Of a DNA stretch of 64,000 nucleotides, positions 24,901 to 36,900 are shown piece by piece (position 1 is the first letter of the stretch; each line of letters opens with the position of its first letter). The stretch comes from Symbiodinium natans (lineage: Eukaryota > Sar > Dinophyceae > Suessiales > Symbiodiniaceae). The stretch covers positions 592,276 through 656,275 of the forward strand of contig CAJNDS010001668.1 in assembly GCA_905221605.1 (NCBI GenBank), given 5' to 3'. The translations under genes and the position numbers were made by a program. The notes beneath the pieces are model-generated. The model was not told where the DNA came from. It did not search any database and saw nothing but the letters and a program-made list of their open reading frames with translations.

Positions 24901-27900
24901 AGTGCAGGGGTGGGAGATGCGTGGGTGCATGCTAAGCTGCTATGGCTTGGCTTCGCAGACTTTCTGCCCTGCGCAGACTTTCTGCCCTTCTTCAACTTGG
25001 ACGGCACCACGATCCGCCTAAACAACAGAAGCCTCTGTTGTTTGAAGCAGTTCCAGACACACGGCGGACAGACCAGAAAGGCAGTTGCGGGCAAAGGTGA
25101 TGTTGCCGCTGCTGAGGCAACGGCCCCAACGGCCTTTGGTGAAGTGACAGTGTAGCGACACACGCAGGCGCTTGGATTGTTTTTTGTCGCCCTGAACTCT
25201 AAAACCCTATACCTCAAAAACCTAAACCCGACCCTGAACCCTAAACCCCCCCAAATGCCGCAAACCCTAAAATCACCCTCAACGGAACAAAGCCTATGAA
25301 CTGCAAACCCTAAATCCATGAAACCCTAAAACCATGTCCTAAAGTCTACCGCTTGTGACTTTTTAGCCCCTGGACAACCCCTAACCCTATAAACCCTAAA
25401 CCCCAAAACCCCGAAACCCTAAAACTCTAAACCCTCCATCCCTCAACCCTACAAACCTAAAGCCTACAAGCTCAAACCCCTGAAGCCCTAAAGCAGCCCA
25501 AAGCCCTAGATCCTAGATCCTGAACCCCTCAACCCTAATCCCACCCACAACCCTAGACACCTAAAACCCTGAAAGCCCTAAAGCCTACAACTCTAAACCC
25601 TGAAACCCTGAAAGGCCACAACCCAAAAGCCTAAGACCCGCAGCCCTTGTAAACGCTAAGCCCTAAAACCCGAAGCCCTGAGAGCCCTCAACCTCTCTCA
25701 ACCCGAAGCCCTAAACCCCGAACCCCTCATACCCTAACCCCCGGAAACCCCTACAACCTCTAGCCCAAAACCCTAAACCCCCTAAACCCCCTAAACACTC
25801 TAAACCCCCTAAACACCTCAACCCTCAACCCTAAACCCTGAACCCTAACCCTAAACCCGAAACCCGAAACCCTAAACCCTAAACACCAAACCCTAAACCC
25901 TAAACCCCTACCCTCAGCCCGAAAGCCAGGCTGATCGGATCTGGCTCCATCATGCAGCAGGTCCTGGCTGCTGCAGCCTCATTTTCAAGCCAGCTTTTGC
26001 GGGGTCTTGGGGTGTTTAACCCTCAACCCTAAACACTAAACCCTAAACGCCAAACCCTACACCCTAAAACCCTAAACCCTAAAACCCCAAACCCTAAAAC
26101 CCTAGACCCTAAAACCCTAAAACCCTAAACCCTAAGCCCTCATTTCTTCAGCTTCCAGGTGTTTGAAAACCTTTCTTTTTTTTTTTTTTTTTTTGGTGCA
26201 GGGGGGTTTGGGGTTTCTGTTGAGAGAAAGGTCTAGGGTTTCGGGTTCGGGGGTTAGGGGTCGGGGTGCACGGGGGGTTTGGGGTTTCGGGTTTAGGGCT
26301 TAGGGACCCTAAGCCCGAAGCCCTAAACCAACACCCTGAAACCCGCAATACCCCCCACCCAGACCGCAATTTCCCTACCCTCTGGTTGCCGCCTCTGCCC
26401 TCAACCTTGTGCGCTCAGGCTGCTGAGAAGCTTGAGGAATATGGGGTGGCAGCTGCCTGAGATTTGACACGATGTTAGGGCTTGGGTAGTTTGCGGTCAG
26501 GGGACAGAGTGTGAACCCTCAAGGGAGCCCAACGAATGAGCTAGTCCCAGCACATAGCCCTTCTGGAGTCCCCTAGAATCTCGAGAAGGTAGGTCATGAG
26601 ATGTCAGGGCAGCTTCTGACACCTAGAGGGCTGTGTGTTCGCAGCCAGAAACCCCCGACGAGCGGAGTTGGATGAGCAAGTTCGCGACTGTGGCCAGGTT
26701 GAGCCCGTCCAGGGCAGATGGCAACACGCAATCAGCAAGCACTCGGCACGGGCACGCAGCAACAGAGACAAGAACGCAATGCTAGCTTTCATTTTGGGAG
26801 GAGTGAAATCTCGCCTTATACCGTAGAAACGTCCTAGGAGTTGAATTAAATTCAAGCTCCGGGAGACCTAGTGAAGCCTAGATCCTGAGCCTTCTGTCCG
26901 AAACATCTTCCTTGCAATTCATTGAACCCTAATACTCTACCCAAAGGCTCCAAAACGCAGCTCCTTTTTGGGGTTAGTTCTGGGGAATTCCAGCATACGA
27001 CCCCAACAAGGTACTACGTAGGAGCCTTTGGGTAGTCTCTTATAAAACCCTGACCCCTGAATCCTGAACCCTTGGCTGACACAGCTACTTGGAGATCAGA
27101 AGGGCCCAGAGCACGTATATTCTTAGGGTGCGGGTATCCGCAAGGTTCTTGCATGTCAGTGTTTTACGTGGCCTTTCAGGGGTACTTTGAGTGGGCATCT
27201 AGGCCCCAAAACCCGAAACCCGAAACCCCAAACCCCAAACCCTAAACCCTAAACCTCTTGAAGGCGACGGAGATATGGAGTGCCACAAACTACGGTGAGC
27301 TCCATCGCGAGGCCACACACTCAACCACTGGAAGGTTCAGGGTGTGCAGGGTCCTGCAACCATCGAAAGGGGCCCCTTCAGCCGACACCCTAAAGCCCTG
27401 AACGCTCCTTTCGCTGATGTGCTACCTCCTCCCCAAAAAATGTATGACCATTTTTTGTCAAGGCTGTTACGGTACGGTCGAACAATGTATATTAAGAAAG
27501 GCTGGCTTAGATTCTCAGATAGTTCTCAAGTCCGCTGGTTGAAATAAGAAAGTTGCAATCCTGGTGAGAGTTTGAAAGAGATTTCTTACCCTAAACCCTA
27601 AACCCTAAACCCTAAACCCTAAACCCTAAACCCTAAACCCTAAACCCTAAGCCAGAGGGTCCAATTCGGTAAGGAAGTTGGAAAAGAGCGAGGTTTGGAG
27701 CTTTCAGACCATGTGCTCTCCGCACCTTGCGCTTTTCAAAGCAGGTCACTGGCCCGCACCCCGAAGCCCTTAAGCCCTTCATAGCTTGGGACAACTAGGT
27801 GGAGGATCATGATTGACATTGTGCTTCAGAGGCTTTAAGGGGCCAAGCCAGTGCGCAAAAGAGAAGCTCTGCAGGGGATTCGTAGCTTGAACACCTACAT

Positions 27901-30900
27901 AAGCCAACATACTGTCAACATAGGATTTAATTCCTCCTGGGCGAGAGTCTCAAGTATTTTATGTCTGGTCCGGCCGGAGTCTTTTTTTACATGTTTATCC
28001 TGAACCCTAAGCCGTCCCTCTAAATTGTAATTAAGACCAACATTGTTCTTGGAAGCTTCTGGGCATGTCCTTGAAAACAACCGAACTTTGCCCATGGAGG
28101 AAAGAACAATGAGCAGGCCCTCCGGCCAAACACGTCCCCCAACGCAAAACTAAATTTGCCTCTCGGAAGCTTCTAATATATGATCTTCACAAGGTAGCTT
28201 CAAAAGCAACATAGGCCAGAATTAGAATATTCGGCTTGGCTGGAGTGTTTGGGTAGTCTTGGGGTGGGCATGTCCTCATACGATTGCGCCCGCTGACCGA
28301 TGCTACGCTCTAAACCCGAAACCCTAAACCCCTAAACCCGAAACCCTATACCCCAAACCCGAAACCCCTAAACCCCTAAACCCCTAATCCCCTAATCCCC
28401 TAAACCCCTAAACCCCTAAACCCCTAAACCCCTAAACCCCTAAACCCCCAAACCCGAAACCCCTAAACCCCTAAAACCCTAGACCCCTAAACCCCTAAAC
28501 CCCTAAACCCCGAAACCCCTAAACCCCTAAACCCCTAGACCCCTAAACCCCTAAACCCCTAAACCCCTAAACCCCTAAATCCCTAAACCCCTAAACCCCT
28601 AAACCCCTAAACCCGAAACCTTAAGGCAACCCTGACGAGAGGCTGTGCGCGCCGAGAGGATAGCAAGGCTTAGACCGCACGAGGCCGGTCCGGTGATGTC
28701 AAGGTTTAGGGTTTAGGGCAGGATACACGGTTTAGGGTTGGGGGTGTTTAGGGTTGAGGGGTTTAGGGTTTAGTGGTTTCGGGTGTAGTGTAGGGGTTTA
28801 GGGGGTCAGGGTTCAGGGGTGTAGGGTTTAGGGCTTAGGGGTTGGGGGTTTGGGCCGAAAGGGTAAAGGGGTTGGGTTGTAGGACTTAGGGGAGTTCGGG
28901 CTTAAGGGAGACAGGATGCTGACTGCGGCGTTGTTCTCTTACGAACCCGGCGTGCAGCGCAACGCATCCAATCTGCGGTCTTTCAGCCCTTCTGTTCTGC
29001 CTGTCTTGAGTGTCCCAAGCCCTTCGCAACTCTGGACTCTGAACCCTGAGCCCGAAAGCCTTCTTTGCCTGAAGACCCGCCCCACGCCCAGGTACCCTCC
29101 TTTCAGGTCAGTTTTATAAACCCAAAACCCTAAACCCTAAACCCCTAAACCCCTAAACCCCTAAACCCCTAAACCCCTAAACCCCTAAACCCCTAAACCT
29201 CTAAACCCCTAAACCCCTAAACCCCTAAACCCTAAACCCTCAACCCTCAACCCTCAACCCTAACCTGGAACTTCCCTACCATGGGTCAGGAATCTTGAAA
29301 GAACACCCCGGTGAGGCCCAAGCCCTCCTAAACTCGAAGCCCCAAACCTAAGCCTCAACCCCTAGATCCGAAATGCCAAATCTTAGCGCCCGAAGAATCT
29401 AAGCCTTCCCTGAACCGTAAACCCTAAACCCTGAACCCTAAACCCTGAACCCTAAACCCTAAACCCTAAACCGAACCCTTAACCCTAAACCCTAAACCCC
29501 TAAACCCCTAAAACTCCTAAACCCCCTAATCCCGCCCTAACCCGTAAGCATGCCCAGGCCAAGCCAAGCTGTCACGTAGCAGACTGCCTGGGCGACTGGG
29601 AGGGTGTCACCGTCATCGCTTCGGATAACGTGGCGGGGGGCCTCAGGGCAAGTAGAAGAAGGGTTTAGGGTTTAGGGTTTAGGGTTTAGGATTTAGGGTT
29701 TAGGGCTCAGGGTTTAGACTTTAGGGCTTAGCTTAGAGTTTAGATGATACTAGATAGGCAGATGGACAGATGCGTTCCCAAGCTGGACAGGTTAGAGACA
29801 GACATGCAGGTAGACAGAGCACAATGCACGTTTCCCGAGCCCCCGCAAAATGCTGCGACCCTCAACCCTAAACCCCAAACCCTAAACCCTAAACCCACAC
29901 CCTAAACCCTACCCCCCAATTCCCAATGATTTCCGAAGCCCGAAGCGTGGTTTCAGTGAATCAACAGCTTCTTGGGCTTCGAAAGCCGCGCCCCAGACCC
30001 GATGGCACGTTAAAGTCACGTTAAACCCTAACACCCCTCCTGAAATCCCTAAGAACTTACGCTAAACCCTTAAACAGCCCTACAAAATCTAAAATCACTA
30101 AAGCCCTCAAAACCTAAACCCCCTACAAACTCTGAAAGAAAACCCTATAGTCCCGCAACCCTTCGGTGAGACACCTGCCCTCCACGGGATGGCCTGGCCG
30201 CAGCTCATAAAGAAACCCTGAACCCTTTAAACCCTAACGCCCTAACACCCTCACCCCGAAACCCTAAACCCTAAAACCCTAAACCCTAAACCCTAAAACC
30301 CTAAACCCTAAACCCTAAGCCCTAAGCCCTAAACCCTAAAACCCTAAGCCCTATAAGCCCTAAGCCCTAAGCCCTAAACCCCATTCCACCGAGACGGCCT
30401 ACCCGCAGCTCATAGAGAAGTACGTGGGTGGCGAGCTTGTCATCCTTGGCACCGATGGGTCGAGGGCCTGCAGTTTGGGTCGGTGGTGTGGTTCAGGGTT
30501 TGGGGTTAAGGTTTGGGGGTTTAGGGTTTTAAACCCTGAACCCTTATAGGGTTTAGGGTCTAGGGCTCAGGGTTGAGGGTTTTAAGTCCCAGAGGCAACC
30601 TCTTAAGAAGGGCCTCATGGATCATGGGTTCCCCTACTACACCCCTCTATACTACCCCCCTAGGTTCCCCCTTAAATAACCTTAATTAAGCTTAATTATC
30701 CGGGGAACCTAGGGGGGGTAGTATAGAGGGGGGTAGTAGGGGAACCTATGGATGGAGTTTGTGGAGGGCCTACAGCCCTAAACTCTTGAAGCCTGAGCCA
30801 CTAGAATCTGAGCCGGCTTCATCAGATACAGCTCTGCGCAAGACATACTAGACTGCGTCCGCGACTGTATGGCCGAAACCAAGATTTAGGATGTGGGATT

Positions 30901-33900
30901 GTCGTTCGGAGGCTTTCATGGTGTATGTAAGGTTTTGGAGTTGGGGTCTGTCTCTTAACACATTTGAAGGCTGAGGGTTGGAGCCTTAGTGATATTTATC
31001 AGGTTTTTGGCTTAGGGTTTAGGGCTCGGGTTTGAAAGGGTTTTGGGTTTTTAGGTGGCGGGGTTAAAGAGATTCATGGTATCAAAATTCCCTAAACCCT
31101 AAACCCTAAACCCTAAACCCTAAACCCTAAACCCTAAACCCTAAACCCTAAACCCTAAACCCTAAACCCTAAATCCGCCGTTGCCTTCCAAGGTTCGGCA
31201 GGTCGGACACTCGCATGGCCCTGCGACGCTTCTTCGAGGTGCTCAGGGCTTAGGATGTGGGGGAGCTTAAGGGGTTTTGGGGCTTAGGGTTTAGGGTTTG
31301 GGGTTTAGGGTTTGAGGTTTGGAGTTTAGACTTTGGGGTTTGGGGTTTAGGGTTTATGGTTTGGGGGGGCTTTAAGGGGGGATTTGGGTTTTTTTTTGGG
31401 CATTATGGGTTTTGGGTCTAGAGTTTTCGGGCCTCGAGAGCTTAGAGTTTATGTGGGCGCATGTGTGTGTGTGTGTGTGCGCGCGCGGTTTGAAGCTTTA
31501 CTTACGGCTTTAGGGTTTAAGGGTTTGCTGTCACGTAAGCTGCAGGTCATTCACAATCCGACCCCCCTCTCTCACCACATCGCCAAACCGTGGCTGACCA
31601 AACCCTTCAACTCCGAATCTCCAGAAGAAGTTACCAGCCGTTGGAAGCTCTTCAGGCGCGTCATGCGTGGGGCTAGAATTTCTTTGACACAAGGTCGTTT
31701 TATTGCTCGGGTTAAAATTGCAGTGGTAGCGGGGGCAAGCAAATGTTGCGGCAATTCCAGCAGCGGAATGTGGTAATGACATGTTTGCACTTTGAACCTT
31801 CATTTAGTAAGAGTCGTCGTAGCGGTGGTCACTGGTTGTCGTCACCATCGTCGTACTTCAAGCAGTAGAAGCTTGACGTAGTGATGCGTTGCCACAAGTT
31901 CCAACTTCCCTATCGCCATTTTGCATTGCGTGGGGTCAGAGTCGCGACTGGCCTGTGGTGCTTCAAGCCGCAGCACAGAGACAGTAGCCGATGGCTGGGG
32001 GCGCACTAGACTTCACAGAGTACGACCTGGATCAGTGGGAAAATGCAGTGAGTGATGATGAGTCAGCGGAGTTTGCCCGTATCCAGGAGGAGCGCCAAAG
32101 ACGAAGAACCGCAAGTCAGGCTTTAGAGCCAATCTGGAATGCAGCCGAAAGTGGCAACCTCGAGATCTTGAGCGCACTTGGTGTTGGAAGCCCACGGGTC
32201 AATGCCAAAGATATGGACGGGTTTACTCCTGCGGCACATGCTGTGTTTGCAGGTCAACTGGAGGCTTTTAAGCTCCTGGTCAGTAAGGGCGCCAACTTGC
32301 TTGCAGGAGACACGTTTGAAGGCAGCCCGCTTAAAACCGTAATTCGCTTTTGCGTTGAAGAGGTTTATGTCCCTCATGCTGCAGATCCGCATGCGTTCTT
32401 GGCAGCCACACCTCCAGAATACCTCACATACTGTCTAGTCGGTAGCGGTCTGGCTGCGTCCCACGAGTTCGCGCTGAAAGAAAGCAGGTTGAAGGGGCTC
32501 ACCATGGTTGTGCAAATGGCAGGGCCAGGGTGCATAAACATGCCCTGCAGGTACAAACAGAAGACACCTGTGCATTACGCTGCCGCTGCGAAAAATACAG
32601 CTGCATTGCGGTTCTTGATTGATGCTTGGGCAGACCTCTCTGCGAAAGACAAGGAGGGAAAGACGGCACTGCAATGCGCGCAAGGGGCTGCAGTGGCGTT
32701 GCTGCACGGGGCCGCCAGGGAACGACGTCTCTCTGTACTGAAGCCCTTGGTGTTGTATCATCATCAGTCTCCAAGCAGCCCACATGGTCAAGAAGCATGC
32801 ACGCGACGTGCATACTTAAAGCCGGGTCTGGGTGGTCAGGTTCGCGAAGGCATTGAGATCTGGACTCAGCTGACAAGTGTTGCTGGCTCGCGAGTGTTGG
32901 AGTTTCTCCTGGGTGGTCCAGTTTGCATAAAGCAGACGTGGTTGCACAAACATTTTGTGGAAGTGGCAACCCTGACGCATGAAGTCTCCCTGCTGCAATC
33001 TCGAGTTCGAGACTTGGAGCAATCCTTGGCGCGCGAGCAGGAGACTTGTGCTCGTTTCAAGATGTTGCTTTCTACCTCAGGTATGGACACTGCAGGACGC
33101 AGTCGCCAACTGAACTGCTGGAACTGCTGGGCTTTCTGCAGGTAAAGCATGGGGCGGCAGGCCAACCTGTGCCATGCGTCCTCACCTGCCATCTCTTGCT
33201 CTATGCGACATGAGAACAAGACTGAGGACCTGTCTCAGGGTTGCTGTGAGGGAACTCCTGACTACCCCCATTGTCTGAAGTGCCCCATTGTAGTAGCTGC
33301 GTTGACATTCATTCCATTTGAAATCCTGGCTATACTGCCTGTGGGATGTTCCCCCCTATACTAACAGTCCTTAATAGGGATCAAAACAGGGGGTTCTACA
33401 ATCCCTATCAAGGACTGTTAGTACAAGGGGGAACATCCCAAATTAAGCCCCTTAAAACCTTAAATGCTGCACAAACCCAAACTGGGTGGATCCTAAGTAA
33501 TCTTCAATCCTTAGGGGGTTTGCGGATTAGGCGGTTTGCGGATGAGAACATTACGGATTACAACGGTTTGCGATTAGACGCTTCATTAGTCGGCTACTAC
33601 CAGTTAGCAGTGTTTGCGTTCTGTGTTTGGTTGCTTCTGTGCTGGCAAGGCCGCAAAAATTAGTGCGACGGAAACGACGGAAAACAGCGAAATTAAGAAA
33701 ATTAGCGACGCAACGACGGAAAAAACAACGGGAAATAAGCCTGACAACCCGAACCCTAAACCCTCCGCTGCTCACCGGCGTGCGCTTCGTCGTCTTCATC
33801 GTTTTTTTTGGCGACGAGGCACCTTTGGGTGGGAGGGGTTAACCCTAAACTCTAACCCCCAAACTCCAAACCGCGGTTGACTTGTATAAAGGCTTAACCC

Positions 33901-36900
33901 ACTGCCCTGAACTGAACTGACCTGTTCACAAGCAATGCCCAATGATTAGGAGGGGCACTTTAAAAGGAAACTTTGATCCAGTGGCATAGCGGTTGGGCTC
34001 TGACCCATCCCCAAAGGAGCTTTTTGGAATCTTGATTGGGAGGGTCAAGGGGAGGGTCTCCAGGTCGAAGCCGAAAAAAGGTGCCGCGAAAAGGCCAGCG
34101 AAAAGGTACCTTTTTTGGAGTCTTTGGCTCTGCTGAAGCCGAAAAAAGGTACCTTTTCGCTCGCCTGCAGCAAAAAGGTACCTTTTTTGGAGTCTTTGGC
34201 TCTGCTGAAGCCGAAAAAAAGTACCTTTCGCTCGCCCGCAGCGAAAAGGGACCTTTTTTGGAGTCTTTGGCTCTGCTGAAGCCGAAAAAAGGTACCTTTC
34301 GCTCGCCCGCAACGAAAAGGTACCTTTTTTGGAGTCTTTGGCTCTACTGAAGGCGAAAAAAGACGCCCGCAAGAAAGTGAACCCGCAAAAAGGTACCTTT
34401 TTGGCTCGCCCGCAACGAAAAGGTACCTTTTTTGGAGTCTTTGGCTCTGCTGAAGCCGAAAAAAGGTACCTTTCGCTCGCCCGCAACGAAAAGGTACCTT
34501 TTTTGGAGTCTTTGGCTCTGCTGAAGCCGAAAAAAGGTACGTTTTGGCTCGCCCGCAGCGAAAAGGTACCTTTTTTGGAGTCTTTGGCGCTGCTCCAAAC
34601 CCTAAACCCTAATTTAGGGTTTGGGTTTTTTGGGTTTAGGGACGCGATGCACAAAGGGACTGCACAAGTTTTCAACCTTAGGGTCTCAGAGAAGATCTTA
34701 TCTTGCAAAGGAGGAAAGGGAAATCTAACTGCTCACAGATGTAAGCAAGTACATTCCAAGTGTCTGCTCTGACCCTACGACGCTGCTGCCCCATGCATGA
34801 AATCTGCATGGACAGCCCAGCTCCAAACCCCAAGCCGTAACGGCCCTAAACCCTAAACCCAAAACCCTAACCCCAAACCCCCTAAACCCTAAACCCTAAG
34901 CCTTATAAACCCTAAGCCCTAATCCCTAAACCTTAACCCCAGTTCTGCTTTCTTCCAGCTAACATAGTAGGTCGACTCGGAGAGCGTCACAGTGGCGGCC
35001 CTCTCCGCCCTCGCCAGGCATAGGGAGTCGTTCGGACTTCTGTGGGGGGTAGGGCAGGGTTTTTCCTTGGTGTAGGGTTTAGGGTTTAGGGCTTAAGTTT
35101 AGGGTTTAGGGTTCAGGGTTTAGGGTTCAGGGCTTAAGGCTGAGAGTTTGGGGTTTAGGTTTTTAGCTTTTTTGGGTTCAGGGTCTAGGGTTCAGGCGGT
35201 TTGGGGTTCTAGGGTGGGAACACATATACTACCATTGGGGGCAGGTATTCATCGGGGTATCTGTAAGCAGGTTCCATGAATCACCAGTAAGCAGAGCCTG
35301 CAGGGCTTTCGGGTCTTGCTTGCTTGGTAATTTCTCCAAGAGGCTTAGGGCTTAGGGTTCAGGGTTTAGGAGTCGTTTTGGGTTTGGGTGTGGGTTTGGG
35401 AGTCGCCCATCTCTACGACTCAGCCGTATCGCGGGCTTAGCGGATTTAAGCCCCACACCCCACACCCCAAACCCCAAACCCCAAACCCCAAACCCCAAAC
35501 CCCAAACCCCAAACCCCAAACCCCAAACCCCAAACCCCAAACCCCAAACCCCTCTACCGACAGCCCAAAGAACCGAGATCCCCGAAGTCCTTCCTAGGCC
35601 TCCCAAGCGCTTTGGCCCATCGCAGCCCTCAGCTCCCTTGGACCCGAAAACCCCAAACCCCAAAAGCCTATAACTTGGGATGTTCCCCCTTATACGAACA
35701 GTCCTGAAACGGGATTCTAATAATAATAGGGGGTACTATAATCTCTATTAAGGACTGTTAGTATAAAGGGGAACATCCCAACCCTAAACCCTAAAAGCCA
35801 CAAACCCTAAACGCTAAACCCTGTACCCTGAATCCTAAGCCAAAACCCTACCAAACTCCAAGCCCTTAACCCTTGCCTTGTCCTCAAAAAGCCCAGAGTC
35901 GCTATGAGTTCTCGCACGAATCTTCATTGAGGCTCTCATGACCCCAAGCCCTAAACCCTAAACCCTAAACCCTAAACCCTAAACCCTAAACCCTAAACCC
36001 TAAACCCTAAACCCTAAACCCTAAACCCTAAACCCTAAACCCTAAACCCTAAACCCTAAACCCTAAACCCTAAACCAAGGCTTCGGGCCCCCAAGGCTAC
36101 AGAAAGTAAGGGCATTTGTGTTGCAGCCTTGGGCCCCGATGCTCTGCAGGGTCCCGGGTGCATCTTATGTTAGCGGTAAGGGGTTGTTTACGGGCTGCAG
36201 TGACTTAAAGGGCTTTAAGGGCTTGAAGGGTGTAAAGGGTTTAAAGGGCTTCAAGGGTTTTAAGGGTTTAAAGGGTCTTAGGGCTTTGAGGGTGTTAAGG
36301 GTGTTAAGGTTTTAGGGCTTCAGGGTTTGACGAATTTCGGCCCCTTCAGAAAAGTTGAAGGCATGTGCCTCTCTAAGCCCTGTAAACCCTGAACCCCAAA
36401 AGCCTGCATCTAGAGCCCTAAACCCTAAACCCTAAGCCCTAGACCCTAAACCCTAAACCCCAACCCCCAATCCTAAATCCCAAATCCCTTGCTTTCTCGC
36501 AGCCGCGGCCACCGCAGCTACTACCCGCTCTCAGTTTTGTTTTTTTAGGGTGTAGGGTTCAGGGAGTTGTGTGTGTGTGTGTGTGGAGCTTCAAATTGCT
36601 CTCGAAGCCTTTCTAGAGGTGCGTAGTTGTTAAGTTTTCGCAAAGGACTTGTAGTAGTTGGTCTAGGCCATATTTCGAGTTGTACATGCTTAGGGTCCCT
36701 AGACTCTTAACACCACGTAAACCTTGAAACCCAAACCCTAAACCCCAAACCCTGAACCCCAAACCCTAAACCCTAAACCCCAAACCCTAAACCCTAAACC
36801 CCAAACCCCAAACCCTAAAACTCGTAGTAGCAAGCTCCGCCCATCGGCTCTGCACACACAGGGAGGCCGGCCGTGGTTGTTGCTGGATCGTTTCATGGCT

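Noticed and set aside
24786-25319. 177-codon minus-strand ORF
   Set aside because: About a third is repeat-derived, an opposing plus frame is equally good, and neither is recognisable.
31915-31923. GCCATTTTG, matching the middle of the spliced leader upstream of the ankyrin gene
   Set aside because: Nine bases with mismatching flanks; not enough to call a relic.
33926-34772. 260-codon and 147-codon ORFs across the 71-bp array
   Set aside because: Frames change with 71/72-bp units and the peptides repeat with the DNA; no family resemblance.
35352-35663. ORFs with GVWGLGF / PKPQTPN repeats
   Set aside because: They are translations of the CCCCAAA array. The arrangement is repeat-driven.
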